Part shown: piece after piece, positions 41,286-47,282 of the stretch
How the letters are laid out: every line of letters starts with the position of its first letter
Numbering within the stretch: the first letter of the stretch is position 1
Assembly: GCA_902779505.1 (NCBI GenBank)
Contig: CACZBZ010000027.1
Span: forward strand, 1-47,282
Reading direction: 5' to 3'
Length of the DNA: 47,282 nt
Source: an uncultured Lachnospiraceae bacterium
GTDB lineage: Bacteria; Bacillota; Clostridia; Lachnospirales; Lachnospiraceae
Position numbers and translations under genes: made by a program
Notes under the pieces: generated by a model
The model's input: only the letters and a program-made list of their open reading frames with translations
Told to the model about the DNA's origin: nothing
Database searches by the model: none

Positions 41286-41687
41286 ATGACAATGAGCGAT
41301 CCTATTGCAGATATGCTTACAAGAATTCGTAATGCAAATACTGCAAAACATGATACAGTAGACGTTCCATCATCAAAGATGAAGCTGGCTATTGCCAACA
41401 TTCTTGTTGATGAGGGATACGTAGCTAAATATGACATTATTGAAGATGGTAACTTCAAGACAATCCGTATAACACTTAAGTATGGTGCTTCTAAGAATGA
41501 GAAGATCATCACAGGACTTAAGAGAATCTCTAAGCCCGGTTTACGTGTATACGCAAGCAAGGAGAACCTTCCTAAGGTTCTTGGCGGATTGGGAACAGCT
41601 ATCATCTCAACCAATCAAGGAGTAATAACTGACAAAGAAGCAAGAAAGCTTGGCGTAGGCGGAGAAGTTCTTGCATTTATCTGGTAA
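41286..41687 (+). CDS. rpsH: 30S ribosomal protein S8
   Basis: The 133-residue protein begins [20 protein letters not shown] and contains [20 protein letters not shown] and the [20 protein letters not shown] region. S8 binds helix 21 of 16S rRNA and in enterobacteria represses the spc operon at rplE; no similar site was identified here. AAAGGAGG precedes the start. Confidence 0.98.
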   Translation: MTMSDPIADMLTRIRNANTAKHDTVDVPSSKMKLAIANILVDEGYVAKYDIIEDGNFKTIRITLKYGASKNEKIITGLKRISKPGLRVYASKENLPKVLGGLGTAIISTNQGVITDKEARKLGVGGEVLAFIW

Positions 41688-41699
41688 GGAGGTACGGGC

Positions 41700-42242
41700 A
41701 TGTCACGTATAGGAAGATTGCCAATCGCCATTCCTGCAGGTGTAACTGTAGATGTGGCAGAAAATAACAAAGTGACAGTAAAAGGTCCTAAGGGAACACT
41801 TGAGAGAGTTCTCCCTGAGGAAATGGAGATCAAGGTTGAAGGTGCTGAAGTAGTAGTATCAAGACCCAGTGATCTTAAGAGAATGAAGGCTCTTCACGGT
41901 CTTACAAGAACACTTATCAACAACATGGTTATAGGTGTTACAGAAGGCTATGAGAAGAAGCTTGAAGTTAACGGTGTTGGTTACCGTGCAAGCAAGGCTG
42001 GTAAGACATTAACACTTAACCTTGGATATTCTCATCCAGTTGAGATGACCGATCCCGAAGGTATTGAGACAGTACTTGACGGACAGAATATCATTATCGT
42101 TAAGGGTATTGATAAGGAAAAGGTAGGCCAGTTTGCGGCTGAGATCAGAGACAAGAGAAGACCTGAACCTTACAAGGGCAAGGGTATCAAGTATGCTGAT
42201 GAGACAATCAGACGTAAAGTTGGTAAGACTGGTAAGAAGTAA
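41700..42242 (+). CDS. rplF: 50S ribosomal protein L6
   Basis: The 180-residue protein has two repeated alpha-beta domains and begins [20 protein letters not shown]. It carries the C-terminal signature [20 protein letters not shown], the rRNA-binding part. L6 lies near the sarcin-ricin loop. Start: ATG 41700 after AAGGAGG. Confidence 0.98.
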   Translation: MSRIGRLPIAIPAGVTVDVAENNKVTVKGPKGTLERVLPEEMEIKVEGAEVVVSRPSDLKRMKALHGLTRTLINNMVIGVTEGYEKKLEVNGVGYRASKAGKTLTLNLGYSHPVEMTDPEGIETVLDGQNIIIVKGIDKEKVGQFAAEIRDKRRPEPYKGKGIKYADETIRRKVGKTGKK

Positions 42243-42260
42243 TAAATAAGGAGAGTAGAC

Positions 42261-42629
42261 ATGGTTAGCAAGAAATCAAGACAAGAAGTGCGTGTTAAGA
42301 AGCACATGAAGATTCGTAACCGTTTCAGTGGAACTGCTGAGTGTCCACGTCTGGCGGTATACAGAAGCAATAATCATATGTATGCTCAGATCATTGACGA
42401 TACAGAGGGCAAGACTCTCGTAGCTGCATCTACAGTAGAAAAAGATGTAAAGGGAGCAGTTGAGAAGACCAATAACGTTGATGCTGCAGCATATTTAGGT
42501 ACTACCATTGCCAAGAGAGCAATTGAAAAAGGTATCAAGGAAGTTGTTTTCGACAGAGGCGGCTTCATATATCAGGGTAAGATTAAGGCATTGGCTGAGG
42601 CAGCTAGAGAAGCTGGCCTGGAATTCTAG
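42261..42629 (+). CDS. rplR: 50S ribosomal protein L18
   Basis: The 122-residue protein starts with the basic [20 protein letters not shown] and has [20 protein letters not shown] and [20 protein letters not shown]. It carries 5S rRNA with L5. It has the AAGGAGAG site and a normal C-terminus. Confidence 0.98.
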   Translation: MVSKKSRQEVRVKKHMKIRNRFSGTAECPRLAVYRSNNHMYAQIIDDTEGKTLVAASTVEKDVKGAVEKTNNVDAAAYLGTTIAKRAIEKGIKEVVFDRGGFIYQGKIKALAEAAREAGLEF

Positions 42630-42646
42630 GAAAGGAAGAAATATAC

Positions 42647-43156
42647 ATGAAACGTACTATCATAGATACAGCAAACATGGAATTAACTGAAAAAGTTGTT
42701 TCTATTAAGCGTGTAACAAAGGTTGTTAAGGGTGGTCGTAACATGCGCTTCACTGCCTTAGTTGTAGTTGGTGATGGCAATGGTCACGTAGGTGCCGGTC
42801 TCGGAAAGGCAACAGAAATTCCTGAAGCTATCCGTAAGGGTAAGGAAGATGCTATCAAGAACCTGGTAGAGATCGCACTTGATGAGAACAACTCAGTAAC
42901 ACATGATTACATCGGAAAGTTCGGTTCAGCTACAGTTCTGCTGAAGAGAGCTCCCGAAGGTACCGGTATCATCGCCGGTGGTCCTGCTCGTAACGTATGT
43001 GAACTTGCAGGTGTAAAGAACATTCGTACAAAGTCACTTGGTTCAAACAACAAGCAGAATGTCGTTCTTGCAACAATCGCAGGATTAAGCGCTCTTAAGA
43101 GCCCTGAAGAAGTTGCAAAGATGAGAGGCAAGTCTGTTGACGAGATCTTAGCATAA
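42647..43156 (+). CDS. rpsE: 30S ribosomal protein S5
   Basis: The 169-residue protein has the double-stranded-RNA-binding-like N domain with the family signature [20 protein letters not shown] and [20 protein letters not shown]. The C-terminal domain contains [21 protein letters not shown]5 affects decoding accuracy and mRNA unwinding. No change at known spectinomycin-loop residues can be judged with certainty. Confidence 0.98.
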   Translation: MKRTIIDTANMELTEKVVSIKRVTKVVKGGRNMRFTALVVVGDGNGHVGAGLGKATEIPEAIRKGKEDAIKNLVEIALDENNSVTHDYIGKFGSATVLLKRAPEGTGIIAGGPARNVCELAGVKNIRTKSLGSNNKQNVVLATIAGLSALKSPEEVAKMRGKSVDEILA

Positions 43157-43171
43157 TAGGAGGAGAAAGAC

Positions 43172-43369
43172 ATGGCAGCTAAAAAGCAGAAGATGTTAAA
43201 GATTACATTAGTAAAGTCTCCTATCGGTGCTGTTCCTAAGAACAGAGCAACAATCGAAGCTATGGGTCTTACTAAGTTGAACAAGTCTGTTATTTTACCA
43301 GACAATGACGCTACTAAGGGAATGATCCAGAAGGTTGGATACATGCTCAAGGTAGAGGACGCAGAATAA
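43172..43369 (+). CDS. rpmD: 50S ribosomal protein L30
   Basis: The 65-residue protein begins with a few extra basic residues (MAAKKQKM) before the standard [20 protein letters not shown] core and [14 protein letters not shown]. The usual size is about 60. L30 contacts 23S and 5S rRNA. A TAGGAGGAG site is at 43157-43165. Confidence 0.96.
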   Translation: MAAKKQKMLKITLVKSPIGAVPKNRATIEAMGLTKLNKSVILPDNDATKGMIQKVGYMLKVEDAE

Positions 43370-43388
43370 TATAAGGAGGAGTTCGGAC

Positions 43389-43829
43389 ATGGAATTATCT
43401 AATCTTAAGCCGGCAGAAGGCTCAAAGCAGAGCGATAATTTTAGAAGAGGCCGTGGACACGGTTCCGGAAACGGCAAGACAGCCGGTAAGGGACATAAAG
43501 GTCAGAAGGCTCGTTCTGGTGCACCAAGAATCGGTTTCGAAGGTGGTCAGATGCCTTTATACAGACGTCTTCCAAAGAGAGGCTTCAAGAATCGTAATAC
43601 AAAAGAGATCGTTGCAATCAATGTTAGCGAGCTTGAGAGATTCAGAAGCGGTTCTACTGTAACAATCGAGAAGATGATAGAATCAGGACTTATTAAGGAC
43701 GCTAAGGACGGTGTTAAGATCCTTGGTAATGGAGAATTTACTAAGAAGCTCAACGTTCAGGCAAACGCATTCAGCGCATCAGCAAAAGAAAAGATTGAGG
43801 CACTTGGTGGAACAGCAGAGGTGATCTAA
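43389..43829 (+). CDS. rplO: 50S ribosomal protein L15
   Basis: The 146-residue protein starts [20 protein letters not shown] and has the Gly/Arg-rich N-terminal tail ([20 protein letters not shown]). The [20 protein letters not shown] signature and a C-terminal folded domain follow. L15 is a late assembly protein. Its stop overlaps the secY ATG in TAATG, coupling L15 and SecY synthesis. Confidence 0.98.
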   Translation: MELSNLKPAEGSKQSDNFRRGRGHGSGNGKTAGKGHKGQKARSGAPRIGFEGGQMPLYRRLPKRGFKNRNTKEIVAINVSELERFRSGSTVTIEKMIESGLIKDAKDGVKILGNGEFTKKLNVQANAFSASAKEKIEALGGTAEVI

Positions 43830-45142
43830 TGTTTAAGACACTTAGAAATGCATTAAAGATCAAAGAGATCAGAACAAAGATCCTCTATACACTTTTGATG
43901 CTTGTTGTGATCCGTCTCGGATCACAGCTGCCGGTTCCCGGAGTTGACAGAAATTACTTCGCAAACTGGTTCGCAGCTCAGAGTGGGGATGCGTTCAATT
44001 TCTTTGATGCCTTTACCGGTGGTTCATTCCTGAACATGTCGGTATTTGCATTAAATATCACTCCATACATTACGTCATCAATTATTATGCAGCTTATGAC
44101 TATTGCTATTCCTAAGCTGGAAGAGATGCAGAAAGATGGGGAAGAAGGACGTAAGAAGATCGTATCGATCACTCGTTACGTCACAGTAGGACTCGCACTT
44201 ATTGAGTCAACTGCAATGGCAATCGGTTTCGGAAGAAACGGTTTGTTACAGGATTTCAATGCGCTTAACGTTATAACGGTTATAACAGCGCTTACAGCCG
44301 GTTCGGCAGTTCTTATGTGGATCGGTGAAAGAATTACGGAAAACGGTGTTGGAAACGGTATTTCAATAGTACTTATCATCAACATCATTTCCAGAATACC
44401 TCAGGACATAGCAGGACTTTTTGAGCAGTTTGTTAAGAATCAGGCAATTGCTGTAGCAGTGCTTCGTGCAATAATAATAATTGCTATAATCCTGTTCATG
44501 ATTGTTCTCGTTATCCTGCTTAACAGCGGTGAGAGAAAGATACCTGTTCAGTATTCAAAGAAGGTACAGGGAAGAAGAATGGTTGGCGGACAGTCAACAA
44601 ATATTCCGCTTAGAATCAACACAGCCGGAGTTATCCCTATTATCTTCGCAAGCTCAATCATGGAGTTCCCGCTTATCATCTGTTCACTCCTCGGAGTATC
44701 AGGTAAGGGATTCGGAGCAGAAGTTCTCAAGACCCTCAATTCCGGTAACTGGTTCAAATCAGCTACACCGGTATATTCAATTGGATTGCTTATATATGTA
44801 TTGTTAGTAGTATTCTTTGCTTACTTCTATACATCAATAACATTCAATCCAATGATGCTCAGTGATGACATGAAGAAGAACGGAGGTTTCGTTCCGGGAA
44901 TCAGACCCGGCAAGCCTACCACAGAGTACTTACAGAAGATATTGAACTACATCATCTTTATCGGTGCATGCGGACTTACAATCGTAGGTGTTCTGCCCTT
45001 CTTATTCAATGGTGTATTTAATGCCAGAGTATCATTCGGCGGTACAAGTCTTATCATCATTGTCAGCGTTATTCTTGAGACCATCAAGCAGGTTGAGTCT
45101 CAGATGCTTGTAAGAAATTACAAGGGCTTTTTAAATGATTAA
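43829..45142 (+). CDS. secY: Preprotein translocase subunit SecY
   Basis: The 437-residue membrane protein has ten predicted transmembrane helices. It shows the conserved plug/TM2 region (GGSFLNMSVFALNITPYITS), QMQKDGEEGR-type cytoplasmic loop sequence, GNGISIVLIINIISRIPQDI, the PIIFASSIMEFP motif and the C5 loop region MMLSDDMKKNGGFVPGIRPG that contacts SecA and ribosomes. It pairs with SecE encoded at 10317. Its neighbours rplO-secY-adk-map follow the Firmicute order. Confidence 0.98.
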   Translation: MFKTLRNALKIKEIRTKILYTLLMLVVIRLGSQLPVPGVDRNYFANWFAAQSGDAFNFFDAFTGGSFLNMSVFALNITPYITSSIIMQLMTIAIPKLEEMQKDGEEGRKKIVSITRYVTVGLALIESTAMAIGFGRNGLLQDFNALNVITVITALTAGSAVLMWIGERITENGVGNGISIVLIINIISRIPQDIAGLFEQFVKNQAIAVAVLRAIIIIAIILFMIVLVILLNSGERKIPVQYSKKVQGRRMVGGQSTNIPLRINTAGVIPIIFASSIMEFPLIICSLLGVSGKGFGAEVLKTLNSGNWFKSATPVYSIGLLIYVLLVVFFAYFYTSITFNPMMLSDDMKKNGGFVPGIRPGKPTTEYLQKILNYIIFIGACGLTIVGVLPFLFNGVFNARVSFGGTSLIIIVSVILETIKQVESQMLVRNYKGFLND

Positions 45143-45144
45143 TT

Positions 45145-45189
45145 GTTAATATTAAGGGACAAGGCGTGTTATGCGCCTTGTCCATTAAC
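45145..45189 (+). repeat. Hairpin between secY and adk
   Basis: GGACAAGGCG (45157-45166) pairs perfectly with CGCCTTGTCC (45174-45183) around 7 bases. GTTAAT (45145-45150) and ATTAAC (45184-45189) can add an outer helix. No T-run follows. It could stabilise mRNA or tune read-through into adk. Confidence 0.6.
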
Positions 45190-45213
45190 GCGTTTATTTG
45201 GAGATTATTCAGA

Positions 45214-45855
45214 ATGAAGATTATTATGTTAGGTGCGCCCGGAGCCGGAAAAGGTACCCAGGCAAAAATGATAGCAGAAAAGTACAGCATTCCTCATATC
45301 TCAACAGGAGATATCTTCAGAGCCAACATCAAGAACGGCACTGAACTTGGTAAGGAAGCGAAGACATATATGGATCAGGGTAAGCTGGTTCCCGATGAGC
45401 TTACAGTTAAGATTCTTCTTGACAGAGTTGCAGCAGATGACTGCAAGAATGGTTATGTTCTTGACGGATTCCCACGTACAATTCCTCAGGCGGAAGTACT
45501 TGAGAATGAGCTTAACAAGCTTGGTGACAAGATTGATTATGCTATAGATGTTAATGTTCCCGATGAGAACATTATCAAGCGTATGTCAGGAAGACGTGCA
45601 TGCCTTTCATGCGGAGCAACATATCATATCGAGCATATTCCTCCCAAGAAAGAGGGCGTATGCGACAAGTGCGGAAGCGAACTTGTACTTCGTGATGATG
45701 ACAAGCCCGAGACAGTTAAGAAGCGTCTGGATGTTTACCATGCACAGACACAGCCTCTTATTGAATTCTATACAGAGAGAAACATTCTTAAGACTGTTGA
45801 CGGAACACAGGACATGAAGGATGTATTTGCAGCAATAACTGCAATACTGGATTAA
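45214..45855 (+). CDS. adk: Adenylate kinase, zinc-binding lid type
   Basis: The start is ATG 45214 (MKIIMLGAPGAGKGTQAKMI) after GGAGAT; earlier in-frame starts have no ribosome binding site. The 213-residue enzyme interconverts ATP + AMP and 2 ADP. The P-loop GAPGAGKGTQ, the AMP-binding STGDIFRANIKNGTELGKEA, the DGFPRTIPQAE motif and a lid with two Cys pairs (CLSC and CDKC) for zinc are present. The Cys4 lid is common in Gram-positive bacteria. Location between secY and map is standard. Confidence 0.98.
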   Translation: MKIIMLGAPGAGKGTQAKMIAEKYSIPHISTGDIFRANIKNGTELGKEAKTYMDQGKLVPDELTVKILLDRVAADDCKNGYVLDGFPRTIPQAEVLENELNKLGDKIDYAIDVNVPDENIIKRMSGRRACLSCGATYHIEHIPPKKEGVCDKCGSELVLRDDDKPETVKKRLDVYHAQTQPLIEFYTERNILKTVDGTQDMKDVFAAITAILD

Positions 45856-45871
45856 TCAGAGGGCTGAAGAT

Positions 45872-46624
45872 ATGGCTATTACAATCAAATCCGAGAGAGA
45901 AATAGAGTTAATGAGAGAATCCTGCAAGATTCTTGCAAAGGTGCACGATGAGCTGGGACAGGCACTTCACCCGGGAATGTCCACTCTTGAAGTTGACAAG
46001 CTCGGTGATAAGCTTATCAGAAGCTACGGATGTATTCCCAACTTCTTGAATTACAACGGCTATCCCGCTTCAATCTGTGTATCCGTTAACGAGGAAGTCG
46101 TTCACGGAATTCCCAATAAGCACAGAATCTTGAGAGAAGGAGATATAGTAAGTCTCGATGCGGGACTTATCTACAAAGGATACCATTCCGATGCGGCCAG
46201 AACCTATGGTATCGGCCAGATATCTCCCGAAGCACAGAAACTCATAGACGAAACAAGAAACAGTTTCTTTGCGGGAATAAAGATGGCTAAGGCAGGTAAT
46301 CATCTTTTTGATATCTCAAATGCCATTGCTGATTATATAGAGCCTCTTGGCTACGGAATTGTAAGAGAGCTGGTAGGCCACGGTATAGGAACAAGCCTTC
46401 ATGAGGATCCTCAGATACCTAACTTTAGACAGAACAGGAGAGGTCCTAAGCTTGAAGCAGGTATGACACTTGCAATAGAGCCTATGATCAACATGGGCAG
46501 AGCCGATGTTGAATGGCTGGATGATGACTGGACAGTAGTTGCTGAAGACGGACGTCCCTCAGCACACTATGAAAACACCATCCTGATCACAGACGGCGAA
46601 CCGGAAATATTAACACTTTTATAA
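45872..46624 (+). CDS. map: Methionine aminopeptidase, type I
   Basis: The 250-residue metalloenzyme removes N-terminal Met from nascent proteins. The metal ligands expected for the pita-bread fold are visible: D (VSLDAGLIYKGYHSDAARTY, two Asp), H (ELVGHGIGTSLHEDPQIPNF), E (TLAIEPMINMGRADVEW) and a final E (HYENTILITD). The start is ATG 45872 after a GAGGGCTGAAGAT stretch, a weaker ribosome binding site than its neighbours. It is followed by infA with 14 bases between. Confidence 0.97.
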   Translation: MAITIKSEREIELMRESCKILAKVHDELGQALHPGMSTLEVDKLGDKLIRSYGCIPNFLNYNGYPASICVSVNEEVVHGIPNKHRILREGDIVSLDAGLIYKGYHSDAARTYGIGQISPEAQKLIDETRNSFFAGIKMAKAGNHLFDISNAIADYIEPLGYGIVRELVGHGIGTSLHEDPQIPNFRQNRRGPKLEAGMTLAIEPMINMGRADVEWLDDDWTVVAEDGRPSAHYENTILITDGEPEILTLL

Positions 46625-46638
46625 TAGGAGAGAGTTAG

Positions 46639-46857
46639 ATGTCTAAAGCAGATGTAATTGAAATAGAAGGAACAGTAGTAGAAAAATTGCCCAACACAAT
46701 GTTCAAAGTTGAACTTGAGAACGGCCATGTCGTACTTGCCCATATCAGTGGAAAGTTAAGACAGAACTTTATCAGAATCCTCCCCGGGGACAAAGTAACC
46801 CTGGAGATGAGCCCTTATGACCTGAGTAAAGGAAGAATCATATGGCGAGATAAGTAA
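46639..46857 (+). CDS. infA: Translation initiation factor IF-1
   Basis: The 72-residue S1-like OB-fold protein begins [20 protein letters not shown] and includes [20 protein letters not shown], ending [15 protein letters not shown]-1 binds the 30S A site during initiation. A GGAGAG site precedes the start. A ribosome-binding-like GGAGGT lies 2-7 bases after the stop (46859-46864), as if rpmJ should follow, but a terminator begins at 46882. The last 20 or so bases of the gene recur twice, inverted, downstream. Confidence 0.98.
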   Translation: MSKADVIEIEGTVVEKLPNTMFKVELENGHVVLAHISGKLRQNFIRILPGDKVTLEMSPYDLSKGRIIWRDK

Positions 46858-46881
46858 TGGAGGTCTCAATAAGGAAAAAAG

Positions 46882-46920
46882 TCCTCTCAGTGTGCTTGCA
46901 CAACTGAGAGGATTTTTTTT
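46882..46920 (+). terminator. Strong terminator after infA
   Basis: TCCTCTCAGTGTG (46882-46894) pairs with CACAACTGAGAGGA (46899-46912, one bulged A) around CTTG, followed by eight Ts. It ends the S10-spc transcript at infA. Confidence 0.92.
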
Positions 46921-46925
46921 ATTAT

Positions 46926-46950
46926 TGACGTCTTGCATTGCAAGACGTCA
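46926..46950. repeat. Perfect 25-base palindrome
   Basis: The arms TGACGTCTTGCA and TGCAAGACGTCA flank a single central T at 46938. The one-base centre suits DNA dyad recognition or cruciform rather than an RNA loop, although a hairpin with a few unpaired central bases could form. Confidence 0.8.
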
Positions 46951-46990
46951 TGCGGTAAAAGGGCCCCTAAAGGAGCCCTTTTACCGCATG
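46949..46990. terminator. Long hairpin, probable bidirectional terminator
   Basis: CATGCGGTAAAAGGGC (46949-46964) pairs perfectly over 16 bp with GCCCTTTTACCGCATG (46975-46990) around 10 bases. The A4/T4 tracts in the arms give a U-run in both directions next to a GC core. It overlaps the preceding palindrome by two bases. Confidence 0.7.
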
Positions 46991-46994
46991 AAGA

Positions 46995-47056
46995 CCACCA
47001 TCACTTATCTCGCCATATGATGTTATTGAAGCCCTCCATTACTTATCTCGCCATAT
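46995..47056 (-). repeat. Two inverted copies of the infA 3' end and downstream SD-like sequence
   Basis: The reverse complement of 47033-47056 equals 46840-46863 exactly over 24 bases (end of infA, its stop, and GGAGG). The reverse complement of 46995-47021 equals 46837-46863 with two mismatches over 27 bases (19 perfect, 47003-47021). The two copies are 38 bases apart and in the same orientation. No additional infA sequence is attached to either one. Confidence 0.9.
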
Positions 47057-47120
47057 CCTGTGAGCTGTGAAGGAAAAAGCAATAATAACAAAGAAAAATG
47101 GTGTTGCGTTGGCCCAATAG

Positions 47121-47129
47121 TGCTATAAT
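47121..47129 (+). promoter_or_regulatory. Extended -10 promoter of the terminal secreted-protein gene
   Basis: TGC-TATAAT (47121-47129) lies 23 bases before the ATG; GTGTTG 17 bases upstream of it is a weak -35. GGGGGA at 47139-47144 serves as ribosome binding site. Confidence 0.6.
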
Positions 47130-47151
47130 TAGGGGATAGGGGGAATTCAAT

Positions 47152-47282
47152 ATGAGAAAACAATTCGGTTTTAAAAGACTATTAGTTTTTGTATTTGCAT
47201 TTGTGTTATCAGCAGGATTCATAATGCAGAATCCGATGGAAACACATGCCGCATCCAAAAGTCGAGACATTTTCGGAATGAA
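47152..47282 (+). CDS. Secreted protein, N-terminal fragment
   Basis: The gene starts at ATG 47152 and leaves the window in frame after 43 codons. The fragment has a signal peptide: basic start (MRKQFGFKR), hydrophobic core (LLVFVFAFVLSAGFIM) and a likely signal peptidase I site after THA (THA-ASKSRD). The mature part is too short to identify. It has its own promoter and is isolated from the ribosomal operon by terminators and repeats. Confidence 0.75.
   Translation, partial: MRKQFGFKRLLVFVFAFVLSAGFIMQNPMETHAASKSRDIFGM

Noticed and set aside
45157-45183. secY-adk hairpin as a rho-independent terminator
   Set aside because: The stem is followed by ATTAACGCG, not a T-run, and adk-map-infA have no other promoter that I can see.
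46995-47056. Repeats after infA as a CRISPR array
   Set aside because: Only two units, 38 bases apart, and they match the infA end; there is no leader, spacer series or cas gene.

Overview
The window looks like chromosomal DNA of a motile, low-to-moderate GC Firmicute, most probably a Lachnospiraceae member close to Butyrivibrio, Pseudobutyrivibrio or Roseburia. The basis is the fliW-csrA-flaG-fliD-fliS order, the Clostridia-type ribosomal leaders, zinc-binding adenylate kinase and S14, acidic RpoB/RpoC tails, AGA-rich arginine codons and strong AGGAGG ribosome binding sites. The genus is inference.

Layout. 1-4045: end of a flagellar operon (flgL 3' end, fliW, csrA, then flaG, fliD, fliS, a FliT/FlgN-like chaperone). 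4088-8469: a three-gene sugar unit (GT11 fucosyltransferase with a frameshift, UDP-galactopyranose mutase, glycogen debranching enzyme). 8530-10017: a monocistronic divergent FliD-like gene. 10074-12315: rpmG (frameshifted)-secE-nusG-rplK-rplA with an L1-type leader. 12362-15297: an uncharacterised operon of two polytopic membrane proteins plus a membrane-anchored M20 peptidase. 15327-16581: a CapA-like protein whose predicted transcript may be leaderless. 16608-17828: rplJ-rplL behind an L10 leader (the rplJ tail is frameshifted). 17864-25562: rpoB-rpoC. 25581-34145: accessory genes sit where rpsL-rpsG-fusA-tuf often lie in Firmicutes. They are a membrane HPt protein, a divergent LytTR response regulator, a minus-strand pseudopilin/GspF/transglutaminase-lipoprotein operon and a large frameshifted surface protein. 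34228-46920: the S10-spc ribosomal operon through secY-adk-map-infA, ending in a strong terminator after infA, where rpmJ-rpsM-rpsK-rpsD-rpoA-rplQ would usually follow. 46926-47151: palindromes and two inverted copies of the infA 3' end. 47152-47282: start of a secreted protein.

The genes cover gene expression (RNA polymerase, NusG, about 26 ribosomal proteins, IF-1), protein export and maturation (SecE, SecY, methionine aminopeptidase), flagellar cap and filament assembly with CsrA/FliW control, and cell-surface carbohydrate.

Two matters run through the whole window. First, five coding regions carry indels that break the frame (fliD, fucosyltransferase, rpmG, rplJ, surface protein). Because two are ribosomal protein genes, sequence or assembly error must be excluded before any is called real. 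Second, the most system-like unknowns are the DUF5058-like/partner/M20 operon, the pseudopilin operon without a visible ATPase, and the inverted repeats after infA. No tRNA, rRNA, CRISPR array, insertion sequence or prophage gene was seen.
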